DNA of 64,000 bases from Cordylochernes scorpioides (Eukaryota; Arthropoda; Arachnida; Pseudoscorpiones; Chernetidae): the NCBI GenBank assembly GCA_030710605.1, contig CP092884.1, positions 19,077,483-19,141,482 on the forward strand, read 5' to 3'. Positions within the stretch are counted from its first letter, which is position 1. Each line of letters begins with the position of its first letter. Of this stretch, positions 9,120 to 20,177 are shown piece by piece. The position numbers and the translations under genes are program-made. Below the pieces are notes generated by a model that searched no databases, was not told where the DNA came from, and saw nothing but the letters and a program-made list of their open reading frames with translations.

Positions 9120-10395
9120 TTGGGTTGTAAAGAAAGTTCGTTCAGTTTTTGTATCCCTTTGTTTCATAACAGTTTTTGTTGTTATACGGTAAAGTGTTTA
9201 TATTCTTTAAATAGTACTTGTTCTGCTCTGCAAACCTGTATTATATGTTTTTTAAAAAACGTAATTTTTTGTTCTTTTTCCAGGATTGAAAATGGAATAT
9301 CCAGCAAGCAAAAATCAACATTTTCGACATCTGCTTTTCTTTGCTTTTCATCGAGGTCATAAAGCAGCCGAAGCAGCTCGGGACATATGCAACGTGTATG
9401 GAAAAGGTGTCATAGGGGAGTGAGCAGCAAAAAAATGGTTTGCAAAGTTCAAAAACGGCGACTTGGACCTTGAAGCACACCTCGAAGCAGACGATTATCA
9501 GAATTCGATGAGAAACATCTAAAGGCCCTGTTGAAGGAAGATGGTCGCCAAACAACCCATGAGTTGGCCGAAAAAATGAAATGTAATGCTGTGAACATCT
9601 CCAACCATCTTCAATCAATAGGTTTTTCTCAAAAACTCGGAGCTTGGGTGCCTCACGAGCTTAATGAAACCAACAAAGAAAATCACCATCAAATCGCTGC
9701 TCAACATCTCGCACGTCATCAATCAACACGGGGCCTTAAACAACAATTTATATACCGAATTGTTACGGGAGATGAAAAATGGTGTCTATGGTGAATGGTG
9801 AATGGAAAAGAGTGGATGGCTCCAGGAGATACGCCGAAGCCAAGAATAAAGCAAGATCTTCACTCACAAAAGGCTATGATCTGCGTTTTTTGGGACTGTG
9901 AAGGTCTGCTGTACTGGGAAATGCTCGAAAGGAATGCCACAGTCAACAAGGACCTCTACATTGCCCAATTGCATCACATGAATGAGGCTATTCAACAATA
10001 AAAAACCTGATCGACAAGGTCAAATCATTCTCCTTCACGATAACGCTAGGCCATATATTGCATGTTCAAGAGCTCAAATGGAAAGTTCTACAGTACCCGC
10101 TGTACTCTCCAGACCTTGCCCCAACCGATTACCACCTTTTCCGCTCCATGTCAAATCATATGAGAGGCACTACCTTCGATGATGAAGAGGACCTCAAAAC
10201 CTGGCTCAACAACTTCTTCGACACCACACCGAGCGATTTTTGGCGGAACGACATCAACAAACTAGTCAAACATTGAGAGGAGGTCGTAAATAATAACGGA
10301 GAATAAATAATTGATTAATTAATTGTTATAATTAATGCTTTTTTGTCTAAATAAAATTGTCGAATAAAACAAAATGAACTTTCTTTACAACCCAA
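9120..10395 (+). mobile_element. mariner element, defective
   Basis: This 1276-bp element has near-identical terminal inverted repeats (TTGGGTTGTAAAGAAAGTTC at both ends) and TA dinucleotides on each side (9118-9119 and 10396-10397). Length, TIRs and target site are those of mariner. It lies in intron 1 of the host gene in the same orientation. To its right sits one arm of the GGTAATAAGACC hairpin family. Confidence 0.92.
9292..10276 (+). pseudogene. mariner transposase, inactivated
   Basis: The reading begins with an N-terminal helix-turn-helix region (HRGHKAAEAARDICNVYG) and then passes several stops and frameshifts. Recognisable parts are the HELAEKMKCNAVNISNHL helix-turn-helix, TGDEKWCLW with the first catalytic Asp, LLHDNARPYIA with the second, and YSPDLAPTDYHLFRSM with the third, followed by the C-terminal DFWRNDINKLVKH end. 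At least four lesions (near 9422, 9505, 9794 and 10050) prevent a full product. The normal enzyme cuts and pastes at TA sites through a D,D34D site. Confidence 0.9.
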
Positions 10396-10399
10396 TAAA

Positions 10400-10465
10400 A
10401 CAACACTGTTGCCAAAATGTCATACACTATTTATTTATTTTGATTTGGTCTTATTACCATGTAGT
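10400..10465. repeat. Single arm of the GGTAATAAGACC hairpin family
   Basis: Matches the right half of the hairpin at 8401-8510 (AACAACACTGTT loop, then ACACTATTTATTTATTT and TTGGTCTTATTACC). The left arm is missing, so the mariner at 9120-10395 may have inserted into or next to a deleted copy. Confidence 0.6.
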
Positions 10466-10554
10466 TCTAATCTATAATCCAAATTATGCCTTATCATTTT
10501 TGGCTTTATATTGTTACGACGCTTCTCAGTCCTCGATGTTTGCATACAAGGTTT

Positions 10555-11282
10555 CTAAGAAAACAATGTGGATTCTTTGTGGATACAACTTAGTGCAGTA
10601 TATTTATTATAAGTTCCATAGGAGTGAGAGATGTCGGTAGGATCATGGGACACAATTGTGAGGTTGTTGTCATTAATGAAGGTGCTGAGGATAGAACCTT
10701 CAGTGTTGTTGAGGGAACAGCCCCAAGATTGATGCTTGCTGTTAAAGTCACCAAGGATGAGTATATTGGGGTCAAGTAGGTGTGCAACTAAGTCTAGTTC
10801 TGGGCCTGGTTTTTGGGGTGGGTGATAGGTGTTCACAATTGTTAGGGGTCTCTGATTAGGTAGGTGTATTTTGAAGGCCTGTAGTTCAGTATGGGTTGTT
10901 GAAGGACTGTCAATTTCTTCAAAAGAAAGGTCTTTGAGATGAGGGTCAGGAGCCCTCCTCCTCCATCTGCTGAAGGTCTGTCTTTTCTCAGTATTTTGAA
11001 GCCCTTTACCTTAAAAAGGTGGTTAGGCTTAAGCTTGGTTTCTTGCAGACAAATGATATTAGCACTTTTGGAATCCGCCAGTGATAATATCTCGTCCAGT
11101 TTAACCATGCTCTTATTAGTTGATATGCCATTGATGTTGCATTGAAGAACATTCAATTTGGCATTGGGAGACTGTAGAGAATTTTTCGAATGAAGCCCTC
11201 TGCCTAAACTCCAGATACGGCCCTGATTATTCTGCGCGACGGACGATGCAGCATAGTGCAGCATAGATTTGACATCCATCAT
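10555..11282 (-). pseudogene. LINE copy B endonuclease domain
   Basis: The reading begins MMDVKSMLHYAASS and reaches LNVLQCNINGISTNKSMV, the first conserved block of an EEP-type endonuclease. It continues with ICLQETKL (catalytic Glu), GGGGLLTLIS and, after a frame change near 10840, ILGDFNSKHQSWGCSLNN with the conserved GD-N and WG motifs. It ends at the truncation. This nuclease makes the target nick in LINE retrotransposition. The match to copy A in motif order is close and the copy is better preserved. Confidence 0.85.
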
Positions 11283-11660
11283 GATTGGGTAAAGTAAAAT
11301 GCATCTGCCTTTGTCATTAAGACTGGGAGCACTACTCAGTGGCAGGCCGACTTAGCTCCAAAAGAAATGGCTGCCTCTAACATGAGGAACAGACGCCATG
11401 TGCAGCTGCTCCTAACATGGAGTACAAACGCTGCTCATCCTGTATCCCTGGATCAGGAGCCCTTACAGGGTACTATCAGCCGGGCCAGCTGAGTCCAGGT
11501 TTTTTAGCGAGCTTGTTACTGCTCCCCCTCCTCCTTTTTCATTCGGGCTTGGGACCGGCAAAGGCGGAGTTGAAAGTTCTAATAACAGATGGCACGCTGA
11601 AGCTAAGTGTCAATAATAAAGTAAAAGTTATACTGTTATCAGTTGAAGGTTTAAACAAAT
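10555..11660 (-). mobile_element. I-like LINE copy B, 5' part
   Basis: Minus-strand LINE fragment with a recognisable 5' leader (11660-11283) and the endonuclease domain (11282-10555). The leader is highly similar to the head of the short elements at 21530-21745 and 23142-23510. The reverse transcriptase is missing, so the copy is truncated at its 3' side near 10555. Confidence 0.82.
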
Positions 11661-11690
11661 ATTTATAAATAGAGTTTGGGTTTAGATATA

Positions 11691-12970
11691 CAGTAAAACC
11701 CCGCTAATACGAACCCTGGATATAACGAACCTTCCCTTATAACGAACCCACGCCGATTCCCAATTCCATTCCATTGAAAATACCATCGTTATAACGAACT
11801 TTGCGATTTTTAGAATAACGAACTACCCCTATAACGAACCTATTTCGGGTCCCAAAATGATAAAATCTATTAAAAATACTATGCTTATAACGAACTTAGA
11901 ATTGTAATTTAAAAAAAAAAATTAAATAACAAAATTTTGAGCATGTTTGAACTCGCGGATCGCGATTTCAAAACAATAAATTTAGCGGCATTGTTTATTT
12001 GATTTTTGCACTTTATTTTTGCTGTATGTTGTATAAATTTTTACACATTATACTTTTTATTAAATAGAATATCTTTGCATCCATTAAATTTGAAATATAA
12101 AAAATGCAAATGGCTTCCAAAATGAAAAAAACAAAGGCATTTTAAAAACAAAAGCGTTATTTCTTAAATTAAAAAAAGGCCATTTTCAGAACTTTTCAAA
12201 GTGAAACAACATAGGCAAAATGTTAAGAACATATTAAAATAAGAGAATATAACTTTTCTATTATAAAATATAAAGTTATTAAAAATTGTTACAAAGAGGA
12301 ATCAACCTCAACTTTTGCTGCGATCGAGATCGTACGTTTTAAGGCTAAAAAAAAAAAAAAGTCCAAATAAACGGTCCCGTGATGAAACAAAAATTATTTT
12401 TTATGCCATTAACTATGGTGATTTTAAAGTCAGCCATGTTTTGCATGACAGGTTAAAAAAAAAAAAAAAACGAAATCTAGATCTAGAAGAATATGGGGAA
12501 ACATGAAATGGAAGAAAAACACTAACTTTATTTGAATGGTGCAATGCTTGGAAGAATGCTTTGAAACAACAAAGTATTAGAGCCATTTTTTCAAGTAAAA
12601 ATTGTATTATATAATGTGATAATGATGTTTTAAAATCATTTCATATCTTTGAATATATATTTAATAAAACTTTGCCTAGGATTTGTCTTGATTTTTAACT
12701 TAGACATAGAGGTACATGTATGTTAATGATAAGAAGAACCTATCATCTAATGATTTCTATTATTATTTAGTATTAATATAAGGAAATTGGTCAATTAAGG
12801 GAATTAAAATAAAGTGACCACTATTAAGAGGCAGCCTCTTCTTGTGTGTATGGCTGTTTTTTAATTATATGGCCTAAAATTTTTGAAAAGTAAAAAAAAA
12901 TAGCCAAACCGTGGCTATAGTGAACCAAAAGCTCTGTCCCATTGGGGTTCACTATAGAGGGGTTTTACTG
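11691..12970. mobile_element. pogo/Tigger-like non-autonomous element (CAGTAAAACCCC family)
   Basis: The ends are inverted repeats (CAGTAAAACCCC at 11691, GGGGTTTTACTG ending 12970) flanked by TA on both sides. Next to the left TIR are repeats of the form ATAACGAACC. The interior is AT-rich without an intact transposase. At least five more full or partial copies are in the window (27789, 37728-38616, 45482, 49490 and relics at 49070 and 56890), so it is an abundant family. The Tc1/mariner-superfamily assignment rests on TIR type and TA target. Confidence 0.8.
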
Positions 12971-13176
12971 TACCTCTACCATTGTATGTGTGATGGATAT
13001 CTCTAGTGTTTGATGTATATTTTAACACCTATTTCTAACTCTTCTCAGAGTGCTTTTGTCCATATTGAGCATTAAGACTTTGTGCAAGACAGTAGGTGGC
13101 ACAAGAATCAAACAAAATCAAAAACTGCATAATTCTGAGTAAGTCTGGGTAGTGAATCAGTGTGTATCAGTACATA

Positions 13177-14281
13177 CACTGCCGGCCACCAAAATTGCAA
13201 TACCAAGAAAGACAAGAAGTATCACAACAAAATTTATTTTGTAGATAACATGTTGACCAAGTATCAAATGATTAAATTTATAGACTTCTGCGAAGTGTGG
13301 TTCCTGCCAGAATCAGTAGCCAGAGTAGCCGCCATTGTTGGAGATCACAGCTGTCACACGCCTCGACATTTATTCAAAGACTCTTTGGATGTGTTCTTGG
13401 GGTACAGCAGACCAAGCAGCTTCCACACATTGCCAAAGTTGATCTGGTGTGGCAGCTGGGGATGTAATCTTGGTCAATTGTTGAGCAACCATGGACCACA
13501 TGTTTTGTATCGGCGGAAAGATCCGGAGAGGGAACCGGCCAGGGAAGCAATTCAATCTGGCAATTGACGAAGAACCTTTAGACAATGCGTGCCACATGTG
13601 GTCGCGCATTATCCTGTTGAAATATGGCTGTGGGTAAGCACTGAAGGTAAGAAAGGACAACTGACTCCAACACCTTGGAGATGTAGCATTGGCTCTTTAA
13701 AGTACCGGCAATGCGTACTAGAGGAGTGTAAGAGTAATATCCAATACCGCCCCATACCATAATACCAGTGCAGGACCAGTGTGGCTGGCAGTGCATAACG
13801 CAGCTGTTCAGCATCCCCTCTCCACGGTGTCTCCAGACTCGAATCCGACCATCGTGGTGTTGCAGACAGAAGGGTGACTCGTCAGTAAAGACAATTTCAT
13901 TCCATTCTGCTGTTCACATCCTTCTTTCATCACACCATTGGCGGCGGAAACATCTGTGGTTCTGCGTCAAGGGTAGACGAAGCAATGGACGTCTTGCGGA
14001 CAGACCACTCTGCTATAAACGGCGTCAAATGGTACACGCAGACACTGGATGATGAGTTACAGACTGAATATGCTGTGCTACGGTTCGTGATGTGACTGAA
14101 CCATCTGTCACTGCCATGCGCACAATTTGCCTGTCAGGCAAAAAGGAGACAGAGGCAATTTTCTTCACACTTGTGTGTCTTCAATAAAAGTCACTCTGTA
14201 TCTAATATCTTTTACAGTTATTGTCTTGATCCCAATATACATGCTAAAAGGTACAACTTTCTTAAGTTTTGTCCATGAGTG
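13177..14281 (-). mobile_element. Tc1-like element, defective
   Basis: An 1105-bp element whose ends start CACT (CACTGCCGGCCACC on the left, CACTCATGGACAAAAC read inwards on the right), with TA on both sides (13175-13176, 14282-14283). The TIRs are short and diverged. The transposase lies on the minus strand. Confidence 0.85.
13260..14160 (-). pseudogene. Tc1-family transposase, inactivated
   Basis: Reading leftwards on the minus strand: a helix-turn-helix remnant (TSRTVAQHIQSV), then NEIVFTDESPFCLQHHDGR with the first catalytic Asp, then TGIMVWGGIGYYSYTPLV, and IFQQDNARPHVA with the second Asp. The last catalytic block (SPDLS...ENMWSMVAQQL) is split by a frameshift near 13530, and the expected Glu reads as Gln in one frame. 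In-frame stops lie near 14025. The C-terminal segment LWQCVEAAWSAVPQEHIQ is preserved. It is a fossil of a cut-and-paste enzyme that targets TA. Confidence 0.9.
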
Positions 14282-14283
14282 TA

Positions 14284-15310
14284 TATATTAAATATGCGAT
14301 TAAAATTTGATGACACCTATACAGGATCTATCTATATAGACAAAAATGAAATATTTGTTTGTGTTCTTTTTCTCTCTATATACATTTCTCTGCAATATTT
14401 GATATATCCTGAGGAAATTTGACATGATATAGGTCTGAAAAAAGTCCCTCTCATAGTTTTATGCTCAAGGAATATGAAAATTCATCTGATGTATATATGT
14501 GATGTGTATATTTTTTTCTTACACACAAACAAAAGGCAGAGCCATTTCTTTCCCGTAATTGGCAGCAAGCTTTCACAAATGTGCTCCCCAGAGAAGAGAA
14601 GCAGACAGTATGTTTCAAAGAGCTTCAATGTCTCAAAAGTTAAAATTACATCAAAGTGAAGTTGTTGTTGCATTTATCTATTTTTTGTTAAACATTGTTG
14701 TTTTATAGTATGATTTAAGAAGTTTATTATCACCATAATGCTTTTATTTTTTAAAATCAAATTTTGGTATAAATATTGTGCATCACCCCATGTGTAAGAA
14801 GAAGCTTTACTATCTCTTAAGTGTAACTACATTAAATATTTGGATTGTTACTATCTCATTGAAGTTGTAGATATGACACAATGTCAGCATTACATCTCTT
14901 TTAATGGTGTAAAGCAGTGATCTGTGTTTCTCCGACTCTTCCTTGAATTAATACAATTAAATGAACAAACTTTAACACTAAAATCCAAAGAGAGAATGCA
15001 ATGGAAAAAACCTCTACATTTTAAAAATATTATATCAATTTATTTTTATAATAAATATATTTTTTATATACAGTATATGTAGGATTTGATTAGGAAGAAG
15101 CTGACAACATGGAATCAAGAAAAGCAGAAGACTCGTTTACGATGACAACCGAAGACTAAGACTTTTTACTTTCTCTTTCTTTTTTAATTTTGTTTTTAAC
15201 GTGCTTCACTGCAAAACACCTGGAAGAAGATGGAAGATTGATCCATCTAAATATCGGTAAATAAATAATCTTATTTAAATCCAAAATAAGCCTTATTTTT
15301 AAAATATATA
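14284..15310. other. Intron 1 sequence without recognised features
   Basis: AT-rich DNA between the Tc1 and the next pogo-like element. I see no coding exon, terminal repeat or RNA gene. Confidence 0.45.
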
Positions 15311-15312
15311 TA

Positions 15313-16502
15313 CAGTCGAACCTCTTTAATTCAACACCCCAAGGGATCAGAGCTTTCGGTTGAATTAAAGGAAGTGTTGAATTAAGGTTATATGGTTATA
15401 TGATTAGGTAATCATCTAACTCGCTAAAATATATATTTTTTAATAGCTTTGTAATATAAATTAATGATATTAATTGAAACCATTGTGTGTTTTTATATTA
15501 TTTTCATGATTAACTTTTAGTATCAGTGACAAAATGGCATTAATACATATTTTAGAAACATAAATAATTGTAACAAATAAATTTATTGGCAATGTGTTTC
15601 TTTTCAGTAATATAATCAAATATTAACTCTACAGACATTAAAATATTAAATATAATATATTAAATAATATTTTATTCTAATTGAAAAATATAGCAGTTGA
15701 AAGGAAATAAATATGGTAAATAAAAAGAAAATTTTAAAATATTATTTTAAAATAATCATGAAGATCTTTTAAAAAATTCCTTTATAGATATCTGTTTTTG
15801 CACTGAAATCCTATTCAGGATGTATTCCAGATGGCATTTTGAAAAAACATGCATGCCTTTCTTCCTCTGAAATGTCTTTTAATAAATAAATTTTAATGTA
15901 TTAAAGGCATCCACTGCTGCTGCAGGTGTTATTGATTTTGTGTTTAAATCTTTTATAATAACACAGAAATGGAATATTGAAATAAAATGTTATCATAATC
16001 ATTGTTGGATCATTTTATAAAGATTTATTTATTTAAAAAGAAATTATTTATAAATTTAAAAATAGCTAAAATATTTCAATGTTAAAAATAAAAAAATAAA
16101 AATTATTATTAGTTAGCGCATGATGCCGAAATTCCCGCGTAAAAAAAACAACAATAACATCCGCGAAATTGCGCAACGGCACTGCAAAGTGAAACTTAAA
16201 CTAACCAGAAACCAAAAGTGCGAAGGCGCGATCGTATCGACGCCCGCTGTTGCCGATCGTCGCCGCCCGCCGATGCCGATCGTCGCCTCCGTAATACCGT
16301 TTAGCTGTAAAGTTGCATGTAAAATAACATTCAACTGTCGAAATTCGAATTTTAAAATGGTCGAACTATCGGAACTGTCGTATTATCGATACTGTCGAAT
16401 TACGGTTTGTTATTTGATAGGCCGGAGGTCGGGACATCGGAACATGGTCGAATTATCGCCGAGTGTCGAATTGGGGTGTGTCGAATTAACGAGGTTATAC
16501 TG
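15313..16502. mobile_element. pogo-like non-autonomous element (CAGTCGAACCTC family)
   Basis: Ends CAGTCGAACCTCTTTAATTC (left) and GAATTAACGAGGTTATACTG (right) are inverted and flanked by TA (15311-15312, 16503-16504). The interior contains several TCGAAT-type repeats near the right end. A second copy of the family, on the other strand, spans 30900-35988 and is split by the Copia element. No transposase is readable. Confidence 0.75.
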
Positions 16503-17181
16503 TATATATATTGATATATGGATATATAATATGATTCTGCTTTTCTCATGTGTAGACATAAGTGCACTTACAGTAAAAGCAGTCGCTAACTACCCACCGT
16601 GATGTGTACTGGGGATAATAATTTTTTTAAAAAGGATTGTGATGTTTTTAGAATAGAAACATAAGGCAAAAAGACCACATCTAAATAGATAGGCTGTTCA
16701 TGGTCTTAGTAGCTGCATTGTTACCATCTCCTGCTTTTATCGAAACATCATGAACAGTTTGTATATTTGGATGTGATAACAGCTACACAGTAATAGCACG
16801 TTATAGGAAGCCGCATCACATTTCAAAAGTTCACACAAAATTTCTAATAACAAAAACAAAAATAGAATAAAATTTAAATTCACAAAATAGAGAGCTTGTT
16901 CCAAGTGAATGGATTGAGTTGGTAAGATTATTGAACAACTGATATCCACCATTCTCTAGGTTTATATGTTGAAACTCAATGCAGTGCCTTTTTTATTTCT
17001 CTATCAGGTTGTTAATGGCTGACCATCCAAACCTACTTCTCTGAACTAGGAGAGTGGTACCAGGTAGTCACAAGAAAGGGGTACCTTCAGGTCATCTGAC
17101 CAACAGCAGGTTTTCCCACTGTGTGATCCCCAACTTGTGATCTGGGAGTAAGTACCAGCACTGTTAATTCCCAACTTGCAG

Positions 17182-17401
17182 GAGGACCACAAGAGCTGCT
17201 ACCTCTTTGACTGTGGGAACCCCAAGAACTTTCGGTGTCTGTTCACGGGGCATGTGGGCTACGTGAGCTCCGTCCTGCAGGTGTCCCGCCACCCCCACGA
17301 CCTGGAAGCCTGGAGGCAACAGCATGAGTCGGACCTGCACCAACTCCAGTCTGCCACCACCCCTGCCCCCACCACAGGGCCCCCCTCCACCCGGGCCCCT
17401 G
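17182..17401 (+). CDS. LRP11-like gene, exon 2 (end of MANEC domain)
   Basis: Acceptor TTGCAG|GAG; donor G|GTCAGT at 17402. Encodes residues 110-182, starting EDHKSCYLFDC, with Cys 115, 120 and 128 completing the MANEC domain, and ending in a Thr/Pro-rich stretch. Phase 0 in, phase 1 out. Unlike its surroundings the exon is GC-rich. Confidence 0.9.
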
Positions 17402-17649
17402 GTCAGTAACCAATGTGTCACTTACATACCACAACACTCCAAGGGAAAATTGTTTTCTGCTCAAAGTCACTGTTGACCTATAGTCAGAGAGGGTTCTGAT
17501 GATTTTAAAATAATAATAAATTCATAACAATATTCACTTCCAGTGGACATTTTGTTGCCAATGCTTAAGGGATGTTGAACTATTATAGCCAATTAAATAA
17601 GCTGATTGGGATCTTTTTTAAATATAATAAGTGTAGGACAATATAACGC

Positions 17650-18530
17650 GCCATCTTTACATGAGAAAATAAAACATTTAAGCACGAAAGTTTATTTTTT
17701 ACACATAAATCAAATTTCTACTGTCCTTACTGTAATGAAAAAATATTGGGAGGGCTTGGCTCATTAGTGGTGAACTCTCCCTGCAGTTTTGCTAATTTAA
17801 TCTACCAGACCGCTTTTTTTAAAGCTCTAATACTGTATTGGACGATTCAGCTTATATATGTGACACTGAAAGGTGGAATCTTAGAACCGGTATTCAAGTA
17901 CACTATGGACATAAGCTTTTGGGACAGTAGAATTACATCGAAATATTTGTTACGAGCAATGCTCTTCCGCAAACAATACGGACAAGGCCAGATAGGCATA
18001 AATTAATTATAGGTCAATATAACACGTCATCTATAAATATAATAAAATATTTATATATAATATTTATATAAAACATTTTAAGTATGAAAGTTTCTTTTTA
18101 CACATAAATAAAATTTCTACTGTCCTTATTGAAATGAAAAAAATATTGGGAGGGCTTGGCTCATCAGTGGTGAACCCTTGTTTATGCCTATCTGGCCTTG
18201 TCCATATTGTTTACAGAAGAGCATTGCTTGTAGCAAATATTTATGTAATTCTACTGTTCTGAAAGCTTATGTCCATAGTGTACTTGAATACCAGTTCTAA
18301 GATTCCACCTTTCAGTGTCGCATATATAAGCTGAATCGTCCAACACAGTATTAGAGCTTTAAAAAAAGCGGTCTGGTGGATTAAATTGGCAAAACTGCAG
18401 GGAGAGTTCACCACTAATGAGCCAAGCCCTCCCAATATTTTTTCATTACAGTAAGGACAGTAGAAATTTGATTTATTTGTAAAAAATAAACTTTCGTGCT
18501 TAAATATTTTATTTTATATAATAAGTGTGT
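17650..18530. mobile_element. Large foldback element, about 880 bp
   Basis: Two inverted arms (about 17650-18005 and 18110-18530) share the AAATTTCTACTGTCCTTACTG start and more than 300 bp of interior. The open frames with the same MGGLGSLVVNS start on opposite strands are mirror images of one sequence and are not genes. Same family as 7626-7864 and 7958-8320. Confidence 0.75.
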
Positions 18531-18554
18531 TGAATTATACTGGATCAAATTAAA

Positions 18555-18860
18555 TTTGACGGGAGAGAAGCCATTACTTTTTTAGGTCAATTTCCTCCCA
18601 GAAAAATTTCCATCTATATTTTAACCATAGACTTGCTCCAGCAATTTTGCCAGCTAAACACTTCTTTGGCAGATTGTGAAGATTCCATTGGATTCTGTGT
18701 GGATCTTATGGAATAAAGTCCGCCCTAGGCTAATGAGGGTTATTAGCCCGAAACCATGGTCTCTAGGTGGACACATCTCAGTTTGCCAAAGCTGGTGTTG
18801 TGGCTTTGTCACCAACCCGAGGCTGCTAGGTTGTGGCGACGATCAATAGATGGCGTCTAG
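18555..18860 (+). mobile_element. Short repeat carrying a hammerhead-like motif, copy 1
   Basis: A roughly 300-bp dispersed sequence begins near TTTGACGGGAGAG and includes GGCAGATTGTGAAGATTCCA and a hammerhead-like motif. An inverted copy lies at 25380-25760. The starting motif recurs at 19150-19175, about 600 bp on, as if the remains of a tandem unit. No coding capacity. A retrozyme or Penelope-derived origin is inferred. Confidence 0.55.
18718..18772 (+). ncRNA. Hammerhead-like motif with CUAAUGA core
   Basis: Stem I strands GTCCGCCCTAGG (from 18718) and TCTAGGTGGAC (to 18772) pair over most of their length. Between them lie CTAATGA (18730-18736), a hairpin, GAAA (18750-18753) and the palindrome ACCATGGT forming stem III. 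The core differs from the consensus CUGANGA by G to A at the third base, so self-cleavage may be lost. GGCTAAT and ATTAGCC can alternatively form a 7-bp hairpin. Confidence 0.45.
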
Positions 18861-19272
18861 TTTTGTTAGATATTATTTTCAACAATTACTTTTTATTCAT
18901 TTAACTATTATTTTCTGTGACTTAATAATCTGTGGTGTTGAGCATGTATATATATATATTTAAGCTAATATAGATAGGGGAGAGGTAATAGATATAAATG
19001 TTATTAGAGAAATGTAATTTTTCCCAGTAAGGCTAACTTAAATATATATAGAAATTTATGTTCATTTAAATTATTTAGTTTGTTCCTTCAATAAAGAAGA
19101 TTTTCATTTTAAAAGAGTAATAATTGAGATCCACCCAACAAGTTTTGACATTTGATTTGACGGGAGAGGAGCCCTATGCTTTTTCAAACTAGAGGTGGTA
19201 ATTTGAAAGGGTTTGAAATGGTTGGCTGAATTAAAGTTGGTTGTTTGAGATTATATAATCATTTTGTGACAG

Positions 19273-19413
19273 AGCTCCCAGCCTGCAAGGTGTACCAGTT
19301 CAAATGTGCCAACACCACTGACTGCATAGCCATCTACAACGTCTGCGACGGCATTCCCCAATGCCCTGATGGAAGTGATGAGGGGGAGGAGATGCACTGT
19401 CGCCGCCAGGAAG
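19273..19413 (+). CDS. LRP11-like gene, exon 3 (LDL-receptor class A repeat)
   Basis: Acceptor GTGACAG|AG, donor G|GTCAGC; phase 1 on both sides, the usual symmetry of LDLa exons. It encodes one complete repeat with six Cys and the Ca-binding Asp/Glu cluster ([10 protein letters not shown]). Confidence 0.92.
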
Positions 19414-19462
19414 GTCAGCTACCTGCCCCAATGTGTTTACCTGTCTAACCTGGGGTTCACAG
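19414..19462 (+). other. 49-nt intron 3
   Basis: GTCAGC...TTCACAG. Length is not a multiple of three. Splicing is needed to join the LDLa exon to the Pro-rich exon in frame. Confidence 0.8.
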
Positions 19463-19690
19463 AGGCTGCCAAGACCTCAGCTGCCCCTCCACCCCCCACG
19501 ACAGAGGCTCCAAAGCCCACTCCCCCACCCCCAGTATTGACCCCACCCATGCCCTACCCCCCACCTGGTCTCTCCGAGGCAGATGACCGTCAGCCACCTG
19601 CCCAGCTGGCTCCTGCCCACTCCAGCTGGAATCCTCAGGTCCAACCTCCCTCTGAGGCAGATTACTCCAGGAACATCATGCCCCCATCTG
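19463..19690 (+). CDS. LRP11-like gene, exon 4 (Pro-rich stalk)
   Basis: Acceptor TTCACAG|AG, donor TCTG|GTAAGT; phase 1/1. Encodes EAAKTSAAPPPPTTEAPKP and similar Pro/Thr/Ala-rich sequence, likely an extended, O-glycosylated extracellular stalk. Sequence here is low in complexity, so exact conservation should not be expected. Confidence 0.85.
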
Positions 19691-19799
19691 GTAAGTATAT
19701 TTTGTCCATTAGAGACAGTCCTCCTTCAACATAGGCTCACTTTTTAATTTTGCAAAAACCTTTCAGCTTTTATTCTCAAATTGGTAAATGTAAATATTT

Positions 19800-19985
19800 G
19801 TGACTGCGCATGTAGAGTCACTCATGAGTGACACCTTGTGAACGACCATCTCTCATGAGAGACCACCTTGTAAGCCAAGAATGAATTTTCCTTTTAAGCC
19901 TACAATCACAAGCTTCCATGAACAACCAGTGACCACGAAAAATTGATTTTTAGTCTCTTATGAGAGACCATTAAAATATAAAAAT
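19800..19985. repeat. Relic with GTCTC(T/A)TATGAGAGACCA repeats
   Basis: Repeated TCTCATGAGAGACCA-type motifs resemble subterminal repeats of pogo-like elements. A similar relic (GAGAGACCA, then GCGAGCATCTACTGTA) occurs at 24350-24465 and may be the other end of the same disrupted element. Confidence 0.4.
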
Positions 19986-20177
19986 TAACAATTCTATCTC
20001 TCTCTCTCATGTTTAAAAAATAATAAATTTGAAATTATTCAAATCCTGATTTTATCATTTATTAAATTAAATTATGTATATAAAGGTTTATAACTTTTTT
20101 AATCAACAAAATGTTTATTGATAAAGGACATTTAGTGTTAGCGATCAATAAATTGCAAAATAATTAGAGATTGCTAA

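Noticed and set aside
17746-18435. Two open frames with the same start on opposite strands
   Set aside because: They are mirror images in the arms of a foldback element; no known domain.
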